In this document: positions 1-10,400 of the stretch, piece by piece
Layout of the letters: every line of letters begins with the position of its first letter
Position numbering within the stretch: the stretch's first letter is position 1
NCBI GenBank assembly: GCA_009602725.1
Contig: WELB01000057.1
Span: 189,302 to 246,689 of the forward strand
Length of the DNA: 57,388 nt
Direction of reading: 5' to 3'
From: Spirogloea muscicola
Lineage: Eukaryota > Streptophyta > Zygnematophyceae > Spirogloeales > Spirogloeaceae
Program-made: the position numbers and the translations under genes
Notes under the pieces: generated by a model
Seen by the model: the letters and a program-made list of their open reading frames with translations, nothing else
What the model was told of the DNA's origin: nothing
Databases searched by the model: none

Positions 1-1380
1 CCTGCAGCGCTCCCAAGCGCTTGCTTTGCACCGCCGCGCTGGTCGCGCCCTTGCAGCAGCCTCTGGCTTGCGCAGCGGGGTTGCTCTTCCTCCCCTCAGC
101 TCATCTGACTTCCTACTGCTGACACGGGGGTATTGAGGGCGCCCTGTCTGCCTAGCCTTTGGCTCCGTCATGAACACCTGTATGCATCTGGCTGGCTTTT
201 CACAGCCGATTCTTTCATATCAGCAGCCGCTTCCTGCTCCCCCGCCTGTGCGCTCCCCCGCCTGGCATCCCCCGCCTGGCCACCCTCCCCGGGCCGAGCT
301 CCCCCGCGCAGCAAGAGGCGGGGAAGCCATGGCGATGCGCCTGCCTTGGTGCTCGGGTGCGCAGCAAGAGGCGGGGACGACGACCTGGTCAGCTCGGGGT
401 CATCTCCTCAACCCTCGCCCGAGAAAGGCGTTGCGCCGCCTCTGCCGGCGACCATCATCGCGCAAGGTCCTGCACAAGCTCCCGTAATCTCTTCGGCATC
501 GTCTCCGCTTGTGAATCTGCAACAACCGACAGGTGTGTCTTTTGGCTTCCTCCAGCACCAATTGTGTGTCGTTCACATCCCCCCCATCCAAGCTTGTACA
601 CAAGGGGCCATCAGCCATTGCAACGATTCCACAAAGCTCCCTCTACAAGGTGCACAATCAGCCCTGACTTTGCCGCCATGGCCCGCAGGTACTGTGTTTC
701 AGCCTCAACTAGCGACTCCTACCTTGGCAACAAGTCCGTGGCTTGCCCTGGGTCCTCCTTCATCAACGCTCTCAACGCCCTCATGCCCGCCCAAGTAGTC
801 AGCATCTCGTTGTGGCAATTCAATCAAAGCCAAGCGGATCAACCTTGGGACTTTCGACGAGGTTGTAGAGGAAGTCAAGGCGCCGTGGAGCAAGGACTGG
901 ACTGTCACGCTCATTCTGGCGAAGCAAAGCCACGATCGTAATCATGACAACAAGGCACATGTCCAAAGTATGTAGTGTCTATGCGCTAATGCAATGCTCT
1001 TGAAAGTCCGAGTGTGATCTTAGAAGCTTCCCATGCCGAGCTTATGCTATGGAGGATCTGTCTCTTTAGAGGGGGTTGTGTGCTCAGTGTGTACTGTGTC
1101 TTGCCGATGTTGTCATCTACTTTGCACCATGATATGTACTGTGTGGCTCTTGAGTGTGCTCTTGGTCTGTGTATCCGATGTATTGTGGATTGTGATGCAG
1201 AGATCTGTCAAATTGGTGACAGGGTCTCAAGACAAATGTGGGTCTCCATCGCCAATCACATCACCGCCGAGCACCCCACTTTCCTCAAGGATCCACAGGC
1301 ATGCAGGCAAACGTGGAAGCGACTACTTGCCCAATACAAGACCGAGTTCGCACTGAAGAATAAATCCGATGAAGGTACAA
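1..1380. other. Repeat-rich region without a recognisable gene
   Basis: GC-rich DNA in which several frames are open only because of composition. A SINE-like remnant sits at about 188-240 (a GGCTGGC...CAGCC hairpin followed by TATCAGCAGCCGC); related copies occur near 11459 and 30472. The stretch near 60-135, ending in a '(g)ggtattgag'-like tail, recurs in altered form at about 3160, 3430, 3850 and 13800. I see no coding exons with family similarity before about 1200. Confidence 0.4.
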
Positions 1381-1560
1381 GAGAGGAGCGGGAGTACTTG
1401 AATCTCATCCATGAAGATATGGGACGCCGTTCTGTGATGGAATGCAAGTATCATGCAGATGCATCGGGCAGCCAAGAGCTACCCAGTGTCACATTCGAGA
1501 GTGGCCAGACAAAGAGCAGGAGTCCCAAGCACAACGACCAGCCAACCAACCCAGAAGCTC
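1200..1560 (+). pseudogene. Myb/SANT-like (trihelix-like) DNA-binding domain fragment
   Basis: The plus-strand frame reads a compact helix-rich segment: WVSIANHI, then QACRQTWKRLLAQYK, then a Lys/Glu-rich stretch ending EREYLNLIHEDMG. Tryptophans spaced around a QxCRxxW core resemble the Myb/SANT-like domains found in trihelix factors and in partner proteins of Harbinger-type transposons. The frame then enters an inverted duplication (1381-1785), where the second arm carries the same coding sequence backwards, so the product is interrupted. No clear start, splice structure or partner gene is visible. It may be a fragment of a transposon-encoded protein rather than a host gene; the domain call is from pattern only. 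Confidence 0.35.
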
Positions 1561-1785
1561 CGTCAGCTCAGGAGAAGGATAGCGACTTCAAGTCCTTCAT
1601 GACCTCGGCTTCTGGGTTGGTTGGCTGGTCGTTGTGCTTGGGACTCCTGCTCTTTCTCTGGCCACTCTCGAATTTGACACTGGGTAGCTCTTGGCTGCCC
1701 GATGCATCTGCATGATACTTGCATTCCATCACAGGACGGCGTCCCATATCTTCATGGATGAGATTGAAGTACTCCCACTCCTCTC
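1381..1785. repeat. Near-perfect 177-bp inverted repeat (palindrome)
   Basis: The left arm 1381-1557 and right arm 1609-1785 are reverse complements with only scattered mismatches, separated by a 51-bp spacer (1558-1608). The arms carry the end of the Myb/SANT-like reading frame. A transcript would fold into a long hairpin. The origin could be a fold-back transposition product, an inverted duplication, or a library or assembly artefact. Confidence 0.85.
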
Positions 1786-1789
1786 GTCT

Positions 1790-2640
1790 TCAAGTGCCGC
1801 AAGTGCCAACAGAAGCGAGGTCGCGCGCCTCCCCGTCCCCCTCCCGGCAGCTCTGGGCCTCCAGCGATGTATCATCGCCAGCCTGGTCGCCAAGGCCGCG
1901 CAGTCCCCGGGCAGCCGCAGTCGGCGGGGCAGCTGCAGCCGGTGGCTGCCATGGCAGCAGTTGACGTGCCGGGTGCAGCCTGCGACAAGGGCAACAGCAC
2001 CTCGCCGTCGCTGCCACCGCCACCAGCGCCTAAAGCGCCAGCCGGCGGCAGCACTCCGGCGCGCGGGGGCATGGAGCCTTTGCGCACCATCAGCCCTAAC
2101 GTAAACCTCTGCGAGCAGCAAGTGCGGGACCGTGGTGCTGGCGCACGCAGCAGCCCCGGGGATGATGGCCGGGGCGTATGGAGACATGATTGGGTTGTCT
2201 CGCTCTATCCTTCTTCCTCTGCAGCATCACTGTGGCCACGACACCCATGATCTCGATCTGCTGCGAGAGCAGCAAATTTGCCTCCGCCTCCGCCTCCGCC
2301 TCCGCCTCCGCCTCCGCCTCCGCCTCCGCCTGGTGCCAGCAGGCCAGGGCTGTGGCAATCACTGTGGCAATGATGCAGCACATCAGCCTCCGCTCGGGCG
2401 CCATGCCTGCAGGCCTGGTCGGCAGCGGGAGGGGGGAGCGTGCGCTTGCGGGGGCGCTCCACCAGGCGGCAGGAGGCGGCGCTGCTGCTGGGGTTTGAAG
2501 CTGCTGCCCAAGCGCGCCGGGCAGCCAGTCCGACCTGGCGGGGCTGGGGGGGCGGTTCCGCACGCGCAGGCGGCCTCGGCCTCCGTGGCCGTGGCCCCCC
2601 CCTGACCCGCTGGTCAGCACGTGCGTGACCGACCGATCCG
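1790..2640. other. GC-rich stretch with an unassigned open frame
   Basis: Several overlapping frames are open here on both strands. The most protein-like is on the minus strand from an ATG at 2404: a basic start, a hydrophobic run (CCIIATVIATALACW) resembling a signal anchor, then an Ala-Glu repeat encoded by the hexanucleotide array, then a short tail ending near 2096. A plus-strand frame reading PLRTISPNVNLCEQQ before a possible donor near 2120 was also noted. I recognise no family for either, and neither has a supported exon chain. Confidence 0.25.
2281..2331 (+). repeat. Hexanucleotide microsatellite (CCTCCG)n
   Basis: About 8.5 perfect copies of CCTCCG. On the minus strand it reads as an Ala-Glu or poly-Gly run depending on frame, which explains several long overlapping open frames around it. 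Confidence 0.95.
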
Positions 2641-5079
2641 GTGTAAATCGGCCCTAACTACTCTTCTCGCCCACCACCGCGGCGCGCACCTGCTCCCCGC
2701 CTTGCGGCAGGCGGAGCGCCGAGCTGGCGCTCCGCTGTCGCACGTTTCTGCCGAATCTCCGCACGTGCTGCTGGTGTGGCGGCTGGGCGCCCGCCGACCT
2801 CCGCCACGTATTGGTCATCCGTGATGTTCCGACCTCGACCTCGACCTTTTGGTGTGAAAGGGGGTCATTACCAAGTTAACAGGACATTTTGTAAGGCTAG
2901 ACTTGGCCTCCCTTTCAATTTCATGCGCACCGCGCGCCTTCTCTCTTTTTTGCACTAGGTTTTGCCTGAGCAACGTATTGGTTTGATTTGGCCTCCCTTC
3001 ACTTCATTGCACCGCGCGCCTTCTTTTTTTCTCTCTCTTCCCCTCTGCTTGTAGACCAACCGGAAAGAGAGAAACAGCCGGCCGCGCCCTTGCTGCTGCC
3101 TCTGGCTCTGGCCAGGGGACCCATTTTCAGCAGCCTAGCATCTCTGACCTGCGACTGCTTAGCAGGGGTTACTGAGTGATTCGTAGCTGCTTTGTTTCTA
3201 TTTGTGCTTGTCTTCCTTAGTGCTTCGCCTAGCCCCCTTCTGGTACTTTGTTCATTCCATTTTTGGGCTGGCTGTTCCAGCCCATATCCTCAATGGGCGA
3301 GCCCTTTCTTCTTCAGTGTAAGGCAACGGCTGTGCGAGGCCAGCCCAAAAGGTACGAGAATTCATTCCCTTTGGCTATAGACAGGCCACCCGATACGCAG
3401 AGGCTTCTTTCTCTGCTGGCGGGCTCAACAGGGGGTATTGAGCACCCAGTGGCCACTTGAATCGCTGTGTGCTTCAGCGCTTTTCTGGCCCCTTCGGACA
3501 TTGCTCATTATTTTCCTAGGCTGGCCAATCGCAGCCATCGCCCTCTACTGGCAGAGGTTTTTCTCTCGTTCCACTTCCAGCGATGTGCACGGGGCTTCCA
3601 AGATCTCAGTGGCTTGACCTGTTGACCCAGCTTGCGCGCCGCGCTGTTTCCAGCAGGCGAGACGAGCAGGCCGACTTCAACGCCGCTGGCACGCTAGCGC
3701 AGGTGTTCTGCACGCGCCTGTCTATATCCCTTCAGCAGTCCATGGCCCACGCCTTGCATCTGCTTGCTGGCTGTGCTCTCGCTGCAGCCTCTGGTTTCGT
3801 CACAGGGACTGCTTTCCGGCGGCTAGTCTTTCTTACCCGCGGCTGCTAAGTAGAGGTTACTAAGTAATATTCCTACATGATACTTGCTTAGTTGTGTATT
3901 TCAGCTTATCGGCCCCTTCCAACATTGTCAATTCATTTCGGGCTGGCTTTTCACAGCCCTCGCCCCCTTTGAATGAGCTTACAATCTCCTCCTCGTTTGC
4001 CCCATTCTCTGACCTTTTGACTGCACAGTGCATTGGGCTTGATTTGACCTCCCTTCCACTTCTTGCGCCCGCGCACCTCTCGCGTCCTTTCGTCTATTCT
4101 TTCTGCCTGAACAAAACAGCTTCAACTGGCCACCACTTCGTGTCCTGCGCACCGCGCTATATCTGTCCATTCAACCTTTTTCCTAGATTCGCCCCCGTCC
4201 CCTCACTCCACTCCCCCGGCCACTTTCGGAAGAGCAAGAAAGAGCTCGCCCATTGAGGATAGGGGCTGGAACAGCCAGCCCAGAAAAGAATGGACAAAGT
4301 ACGAGAAGGGAGCCAGGGGAAGCGCCAAGAAAAACAAGCACAGAAGAGCTGCTTCTCCTGTCCTAGAGGGCCCTTGCGGACCTCGTTCACTCCTTGTGGG
4401 CTGGCCTCTGAGAGCCATCGCCTTACATTGGCATAGCCATTTCTTGTTCATTGCTTCGGCTCTTTGGACCTTGTCCAGTCTTTTTGAACTGGCATTCCCA
4501 GCCCCTACCTTCTTTGGGAGAGCACATTCTTCTTTTGGGTGGCCTCTCACAGCCATCGCCGTACTTGGAAGAGCTGTTTCTTGTACCGGCCTGGCCTAAC
4601 CTCGCAGCGTGACCCCAGTGTGTCCCCCCTTTTGAAGTGCCCATGCAAGGTCGCTGAAATGTATCCTCAGTCTGTACGAGCTGCACCATCGGTGGACGTG
4701 TTGGATGTCCTCGACCTCTTGACCATTTCTGGACCCTATTTCTGCCATATATGACACTCACTGACCAACTCCATACCCATGTGCACGATAGCACCACCCT
4801 TACTGCACTTGGCGAACACTCTTCTCAAGTCGCGTCTCCAGTCTGGACTTTAACGCCCTCCCTTCGCCTGGCTGCAGTCCACATCACTTAAGCCTGTACT
4901 CTACACTACCAGATGGAGAACGATCCTCAAAATAGGACACTTGAACGCAGCATGGCAAGGTTGGATTTCACATTGCAAAGCCCACAAATTTGCACTTTGA
5001 AGCCCCAACATTTTGGATCAACATCTAGGTCGTTCCAGTGGCCCCAGGGAGGGCCCTAAGCGCCGCATCCCTTGCTGCG
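2641..5079. repeat. Dispersed SINE/MITE-like repeat cluster
   Basis: No gene is recognised. A family about 100-130 bp long, centred on a GGGCTGGC...AGCCC hairpin and the phrase 'atgggcgagccc', occurs at about 3226-3320 (+) and 4215-4330 (-), with a third clear copy at 13088-13250 (-) and weaker copies near 12340-12455, 13540-13620 and 15950. Related hairpin cores occur near 3940, 4390 and 4540. The region 4600-5040 holds nothing I can name. Confidence 0.5.
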
Positions 5080-6401
5080 CTACTTCTTGGCGAGGCCGCG
5101 GCGGGCCATCACTCGCTTGTGCGCGACCGCAAAATCCTCCTCAGAAGGCTCGTGCGCAGCGGCACCGCCCCGCCGCTTGCCCTCCCGCTTGCCCTCGGGC
5201 TTGCCGTACTTGGCAGCGAGCGCTGCCACGAGCTCCTCGCCGCGCTGCCCCTGCCGGCTGCGAATGAGTGCCGCGAGGTCTCCCTGGGAGCTGCCATTGC
5301 CGTCCCTATGCGGCAGTTCCCATGTGGTAATCTCAGCAATGACACAGCAATTCGCTGCATGTGTAACTTGACCTTACTGTTACAACAACATCATTTGTCA
5401 GACCAGCAAAATAGGAGCCCAGCTTGAAAGCAAGTGGAGTGTAAGACGTCTATCTTGGCGCCTGACCTTCTGGCAGCCGGCTTCAGTGGAGACTCTGGTG
5501 GAGGCCCGTTTTTGGCAACCCGCTGGGCCCATCGGTGGTATGCTTTGCGCTCCGGAAGCTCGCCTGTCTCATGCAAGTAGCACCAGCGTGAGAGTAAGGC
5601 TGGCAGGCCAGGACCTTGCCGCCAGCCCCACAGCCTCAAAGCACTGAACAGTGCAAAGCCTTGCATGGACGGTGGTGTCATCGAAAGCTCGCCTTCAGCC
5701 ACGGCGGCGTCTAGGATGGTCATGAAGCGGTGGCAGTCGGCGTCACGGGAGCACAACATCCACGCCATCACCCTAAGGCCAACACCGCGCAGCAGGCCAT
5801 CATTGCATTTCAGTGGCGAAGCTTCGCCAGGTGCTGGTCAGAGTGGCCGCCTTAGGCCGGCCACTCGCGGATCTGCCAAGCCTGCTCGACCTCCCAGCGG
5901 CAGGACGCTGCCATGAGATGCCTCACATGGCCATGTTGCCTTTGAAGCGCCGATACAGCTGCTTGAGATCGGCCGTCTCCTCCACCGAGCCGCGGTACTC
6001 GGCCTCAAAGGCCACTATGTCATCAGCCGAGACCTGCAGGTTGCAAGGACCCAATTTCCCGCGTCAACCCACTAGTTGGCGATAGGTGATGCACCACAAT
6101 TCTTGCGTGTGTTGGAGGCGCGTGCCGCACCTTCTTGAAGATGTTGCGGTAGAACTCGTACAGGCTGTCAAACGCGGCGCCCGAGAGCTCCTGCAGATTG
6201 CATGACGCCGGGGGGTGTCATCCACAGCAATAACAGGTCTCGGGCTTCTGCGAGGACGGCGGCAGTGGCGGCGCACTGTCTGGCCGCAGGCGCTCACCGC
6301 ATCGTCCAGGCTGCCAGTCTGGTCGTAAATGCGCCGCCGCTCGGCGTCGCCCAGCACGGCAAAGACCTGCTGCAGGCTCTGGAAGTTCTCCTTGGCGGCC
6401 T

Positions 6402-6438
<37 letters not shown>

Positions 6439-6915
6439 TGGCGGCCTCAGTGACGACGAACATGCTGCGACGCCACAAAACGGCACCGAATGCGCAGGCA
6501 AGCCTTGCAGAGGCTGCCAGAGGGATGCGCACGGCGTCGCCTGGGTTCTTGTCGGGGTGCAGACGCAGCGCCAGCCGGTGGTATGCGCGCCGGATCTGCT
6601 CTGCCGTCGCGCCGCGCTCCACGCCCAGCGCCTGCATGGCACGCCGCTGCGGCTGTGAATCTCTGCTGCGGAAAGTGCTGCCATGTCAAGAGCCAATTGG
6701 GCTGGGCGCCCTTGTAGCCTTGCCTGATAGAGGTCCTTGCCGCCAAGCGGGCGGGGCGCCGCGCCTCCGTCCCTGTCTTCGCCCGCCGCGGGGCCGGCGC
6801 CGCCGCCGGCGTCCTCCTCGCCCTCCTCCCGCCGTTGCGGCCCCTCCTCCTCGTCCGCAGCCACGGGCTCCGCCGCTTCTGCTCTCCTCTTGCGCTCTGC
6901 CCTCCTGGCGGCCAT
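5080..6915 (-). CDS. DNAJC9: DNAJC9/plant J6-type J-domain co-chaperone, 8 exons, complete
   Basis: J-protein that would stimulate Hsp70; the human orthologue DNAJC9 is a histone H3-H4 co-chaperone, so a nuclear role is inferred. Exons: 6915-6724, 6631-6533, 6399-6298, 6190-6131, 6033-5927, 5772-5693, 5563-5467, 5305-5080; they join in frame to 320 residues. The J domain is at about residues 61-130 with DLYQ-ALGV, the HPD triad at 89-91 and RRRIYDQTGS. Next come the family's YRNIFKK, the FEAEYRGS segment, RRFKGNM and the C-terminal block ALIRSRQGQR...ALAAKYGK. The chain ends EEDFAVAHKRVMARRGLAKK, close to the plant J6 ending. The N-terminal 60 residues are Arg/Glu/Gly-rich and variable. Introns 1 (6723) and 6 (5692) need GC donors. 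A (GA)n tract lies just upstream. Confidence 0.9.
6402..6438 (+). repeat. (GGC)n trinucleotide repeat at a splice acceptor
   Basis: About 12 GGC units lie immediately upstream of exon 3 of the J-protein gene. On the transcript strand this is a (GCC)n run occupying the place of the polypyrimidine tract, directly before the acceptor AG at 6401-6400. Confidence 0.9.
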
Positions 6916-7039
6916 TGGGCTGCCTCGCTGTGGACGTCTGCGCTGCGCTTGCCCGCCTCCGGCGACTGGGCGGCGAGCAGTGCACGGGCAAGCCGGCAGC
7001 CGGTTGCCCGGCGCGAGCGCGAGGGAGAGAGAGAAGGGG

Positions 7040-7040
<1 letters not shown>

Positions 7041-7136
<96 letters not shown>

Positions 7137-7146
7137 NGAGAGAGAG
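7041..7146 (+). repeat. (GA)n microsatellite in the J-protein 5' region
   Basis: About 50 GA dinucleotides with one N at 7137, 125 bp upstream of the J-protein ATG. For the minus-strand gene this is a (CT)n tract, as often seen in plant core promoters, but a promoter role is only inferred. Because of this tract, long Ser-Leu and Arg-Glu frames are open on both strands; I do not regard them as genes. Confidence 0.95.
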
Positions 7147-7230
7147 CGCGCGGGAGAGCGCGGGAGCGAGCGCGCGGGCGGGGGAGGGAGGGGGGTCACG
7201 CGGGGACTCGGGCTGTGCTTCTCGCGCTCC

Positions 7231-7263
7231 GGTTGGGGGTTCGAATCCCAACCCTGGCGCCAA
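7231..7263 (+). other. tRNA 3'-half-like sequence (B-box), probable SINE remnant
   Basis: A GGTTCGAATCC B-box/T-loop core is followed by a CCTGGCGCCA end resembling an acceptor arm with CCA. The T stem does not pair fully and no D arm or anticodon arm precedes it, so it is not a functional tRNA gene. It fits the tail of a tRNA-derived SINE. A related reversed motif is near 11537-11565. Confidence 0.35.
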
Positions 7264-7408
7264 AACCGCCGCTGCTCAATGTTGCTGCCGGTGTCAAGCA
7301 ACGCTTGTATTGTGAGATGGAGTTGCTGAGTGGGAAAAGGGCTACTGAATAAAGCTCCGTATTTGCCTAGCCCTGTTGCTCCGCCGATGTAATTCTGAAC
7401 CCCTTCTA

Positions 7409-10400
7409 CAGTCATACCTCGTTATAGGCACCCACGGATAAGGGCACACTAGGGCAATCCCTCGATAGTGGCACCTTTTTGCGGGAAGCACTTTCTTCCC
7501 CAGGCAAAAGTGACTCGATAAGGGAACGTGCCGTTATGTACAGGCACAGTTTTTCGGGGCAAATTCCCCCACTAGAAGTTGCCTATATGAAAACAAATCA
7601 ACATGTCTCTTATATTCTCTACAGGCCGGGGGGTAATGAACCGGGCGCGAGGGTTTGGGGCTTTACTGCTCGAAAAGCCAGCGCCGAGCGGCTCACTACC
7701 GTCTCCCCGACGGGCCCCACCAGTCTCCGTGTCTCCCAGACGGCCCCCACCCTTCTCCAAGCCACGGCGTCAGGAGGCCCTCGTTGAGACCGCTACTCGC
7801 CGCTAGCGCCGCTTCCAGGCGGTCGTCGTCGACGGCTTCGTCGCGGAACGAGCCTCGTCGGCCCACAGGAAACACAAGGCGCACGGGAGCTGCCTTCTCG
7901 TCGGCCTCGAAGCGAGGCGAGGCTTTTGGCGCCACCGCCTTCGCCTGCGCCTGCTGCCACCGCCGCCTGCGCTCGCGGCGCCTGCGGCAGCAAGCGGCAG
8001 CCGCGGCAAGCAGCAACCTCTAGTTGGAGGGGCCCTCCACTCGCTACTTATCCTTGTGGTAAGCTTCTCCTCCAACAGTCATGGCTTCGGATTCTTGGTT
8101 GCTCGCACTTGCTGCTGTGAGGGCACGGCCTGCGCATGCCGTACACAACCACGACAGTCTTGAGCACTATCGCCTCATTGCAATGTGTTAGTCGCCTTTG
8201 AGAGGCATACTTTGCTTGAGACAACTCTTCCTTGTTGCCTTCCGAGCTTGCTTGACCTACTTATGCATCTCCCAAGGGCTTCCTCCTTAAGGCTATGGCC
8301 GCACAGTGCCTCGTAGACATGCGAATCCTGATGTCAAGGGTATGCACGTTCGCGTCTTCTCATGCAGGAATGTAAAGATGGCCACAGTGAGAAAGGACAA
8401 TAGGGTCAGCTTCACGAACCTAGATAGAAAGCAAATTTGTGAATTGAAACGTGACAATCCTTCCTTCAGCCAAGACGAGATTGCTAGAGCGGCAACGAAA
8501 AACCTCAGAAAACAAGTTCAGCCGCACCAATGTCTGCAAGATTCTTCGCAATTCGCGCAAGTGGATGACAATGCCTGAGACAACTCAAGACCAAATGCGA
8601 CACAGAAACCCGAGGTGGAAGAATGTCGAGGAAGCCACGTTTCTATGGTTTCAAAATGTACGTAGTATCCTCCCCTTTGTGGCTTGGTGCATGCTAAGCC
8701 CACCATGGAATCTGTGCATAGCATTCTGATACGTAGTAGAAATATGTCATGGTTTTGGGTTGCACATCCTTGGAATGTGTTCGGTTGACTTGAGTACTGT
8801 ATGTTGTCTTGATTGCAGACAACTAAAGAAATACGACATATCAGCAACGACCAACTGGGGGTCATGGCCAGCCACTTTGCAACCAAGCTTGGTGTTGCAG
8901 ATTTCACGGGTTCGAGAGGATGGTTGGCTAGATTCAAAAAGAGACACGGCATTAAGTTGCATGGTATCCACGGGGAGGCTGCATCGGCTGATGAAGCTGG
9001 TGTTGACCTAGCTCGGCTGGTTGTACCGAAGATTATCGACGAAGGTGGCTATGGCCCGAAGACATATACAATTTTGATGAGACTGGTCTTTTCTGAAAGG
9101 CCAAGCCTTCCAGATGCATTGCAACAGGTCGGTGACTGCACTTGCTCAATATATGAATTGGCAATGGATATAGCTAATATTGGATTGCTAAAGAAAACTC
9201 TTGAGGTGATTCTGACATCGGCATACCTGGACGTTGTGCAGGACCTGTCCAAGGTACCAAGGTAGAGAAGGAGAGATTCACAATTGGTTTTTGTACCAAT
9301 GTGACTGGGAATGACCGTTTGAAGCCTGTTACAATCACAAAGGCAAAGCGACCCAGGAGTTTTCCTCCTGGCTTTGACCCGGATCAGCTACTCTTCTATC
9401 CGCACAATGCATCAGCCTGGATGACAGGGCAAGTGAGTTTTCATTTATGTGATTCAATTGAAAGTGATTCATGCTATCGATCATTTGGCACCTTGCAGTG
9501 CGCACTCCAGTCCAGCCTGTTGTCATGCGCACTTATATGTGACGATGTGTCCATGCAGATATTCAGAGAGTGGCTGCGTCACATGAACTCGGAAATGGCA
9601 GAACGACCTAGATAGAAATGGTCTTCTATTTGTGGACAATGCTGGAAGCCACACCCTTGAACTGGAGACAGTTGACTTGCATGGATTGAGGGCCGCGCGC
9701 CTATCAAACCTCACAATTGTGTTCCTCCCTGCTAACACAACAAGCAAAGTACAGCCTCTAGATGCAGGCATCATCGCGTCGTTTTAAAAAAAGATACAAG
9801 AGTGCGCTTGTGAGGTGGGAGGTTGGGTGGCTTGACGAGGCGGTGCGGAGCAGCCCCACCTTGACCACTGACCCCTTGCTCAACACCTTGGTCGACAAGA
9901 AGAAGCACAATATTGACGAGGTAAGAATCAACTCTTGCTTCGTCTGAGCTTGCTCTTGTACCATCAGGATGAACAATGAAATAATGTGATGTCTACTTTG
10001 AATGTAGGCCATTATGTGGACGTGGAGAATTTGGCTTGACATCCCGACACATGTCATTGCCAATTGTTGGCGCAAAACTGGCATCCTGCCTGACTGGACC
10101 GACTATGCAAGCACGCTTGTTGACGCCCACAACGCTGGATCAGAAGATGACGTATTCGATATGCGTGTCTTACAACAAGCTATTGATGGCCTCAAGCTTG
10201 GCCCGGACGCCCTCACGGCTTCAGAGTACATCAATTTGCCAGGAGGAAATCAAGTGGGTATATCTATCGTACTACGTCTTGTCTTGTGTGTGGCATTGTT
10301 CATCTAAGTGCATTGTGGACGGTACTTACATCTTCTATTGACGGTCTTAATAGGTGGAGTCTCCAATGACGGATGAGGACATCATAGCTGAAGTGATGCC

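Noticed and set aside
2096-2620. Secreted or anchored Ala-Glu repeat protein
   Set aside because: The repeat part comes from a hexanucleotide microsatellite and there is no exon chain or family match, so it is mentioned only as an unassigned frame.
7231-7263. tRNA gene
   Set aside because: Only a B-box and acceptor-like end are present; D and anticodon arms are missing.
6447-7415. Long frames with Ser-Leu or Arg-Glu repeats on both strands
   Set aside because: They are open because of the (GA)n microsatellite and a tRNA-like SINE remnant; the true gene here is the spliced J-protein.
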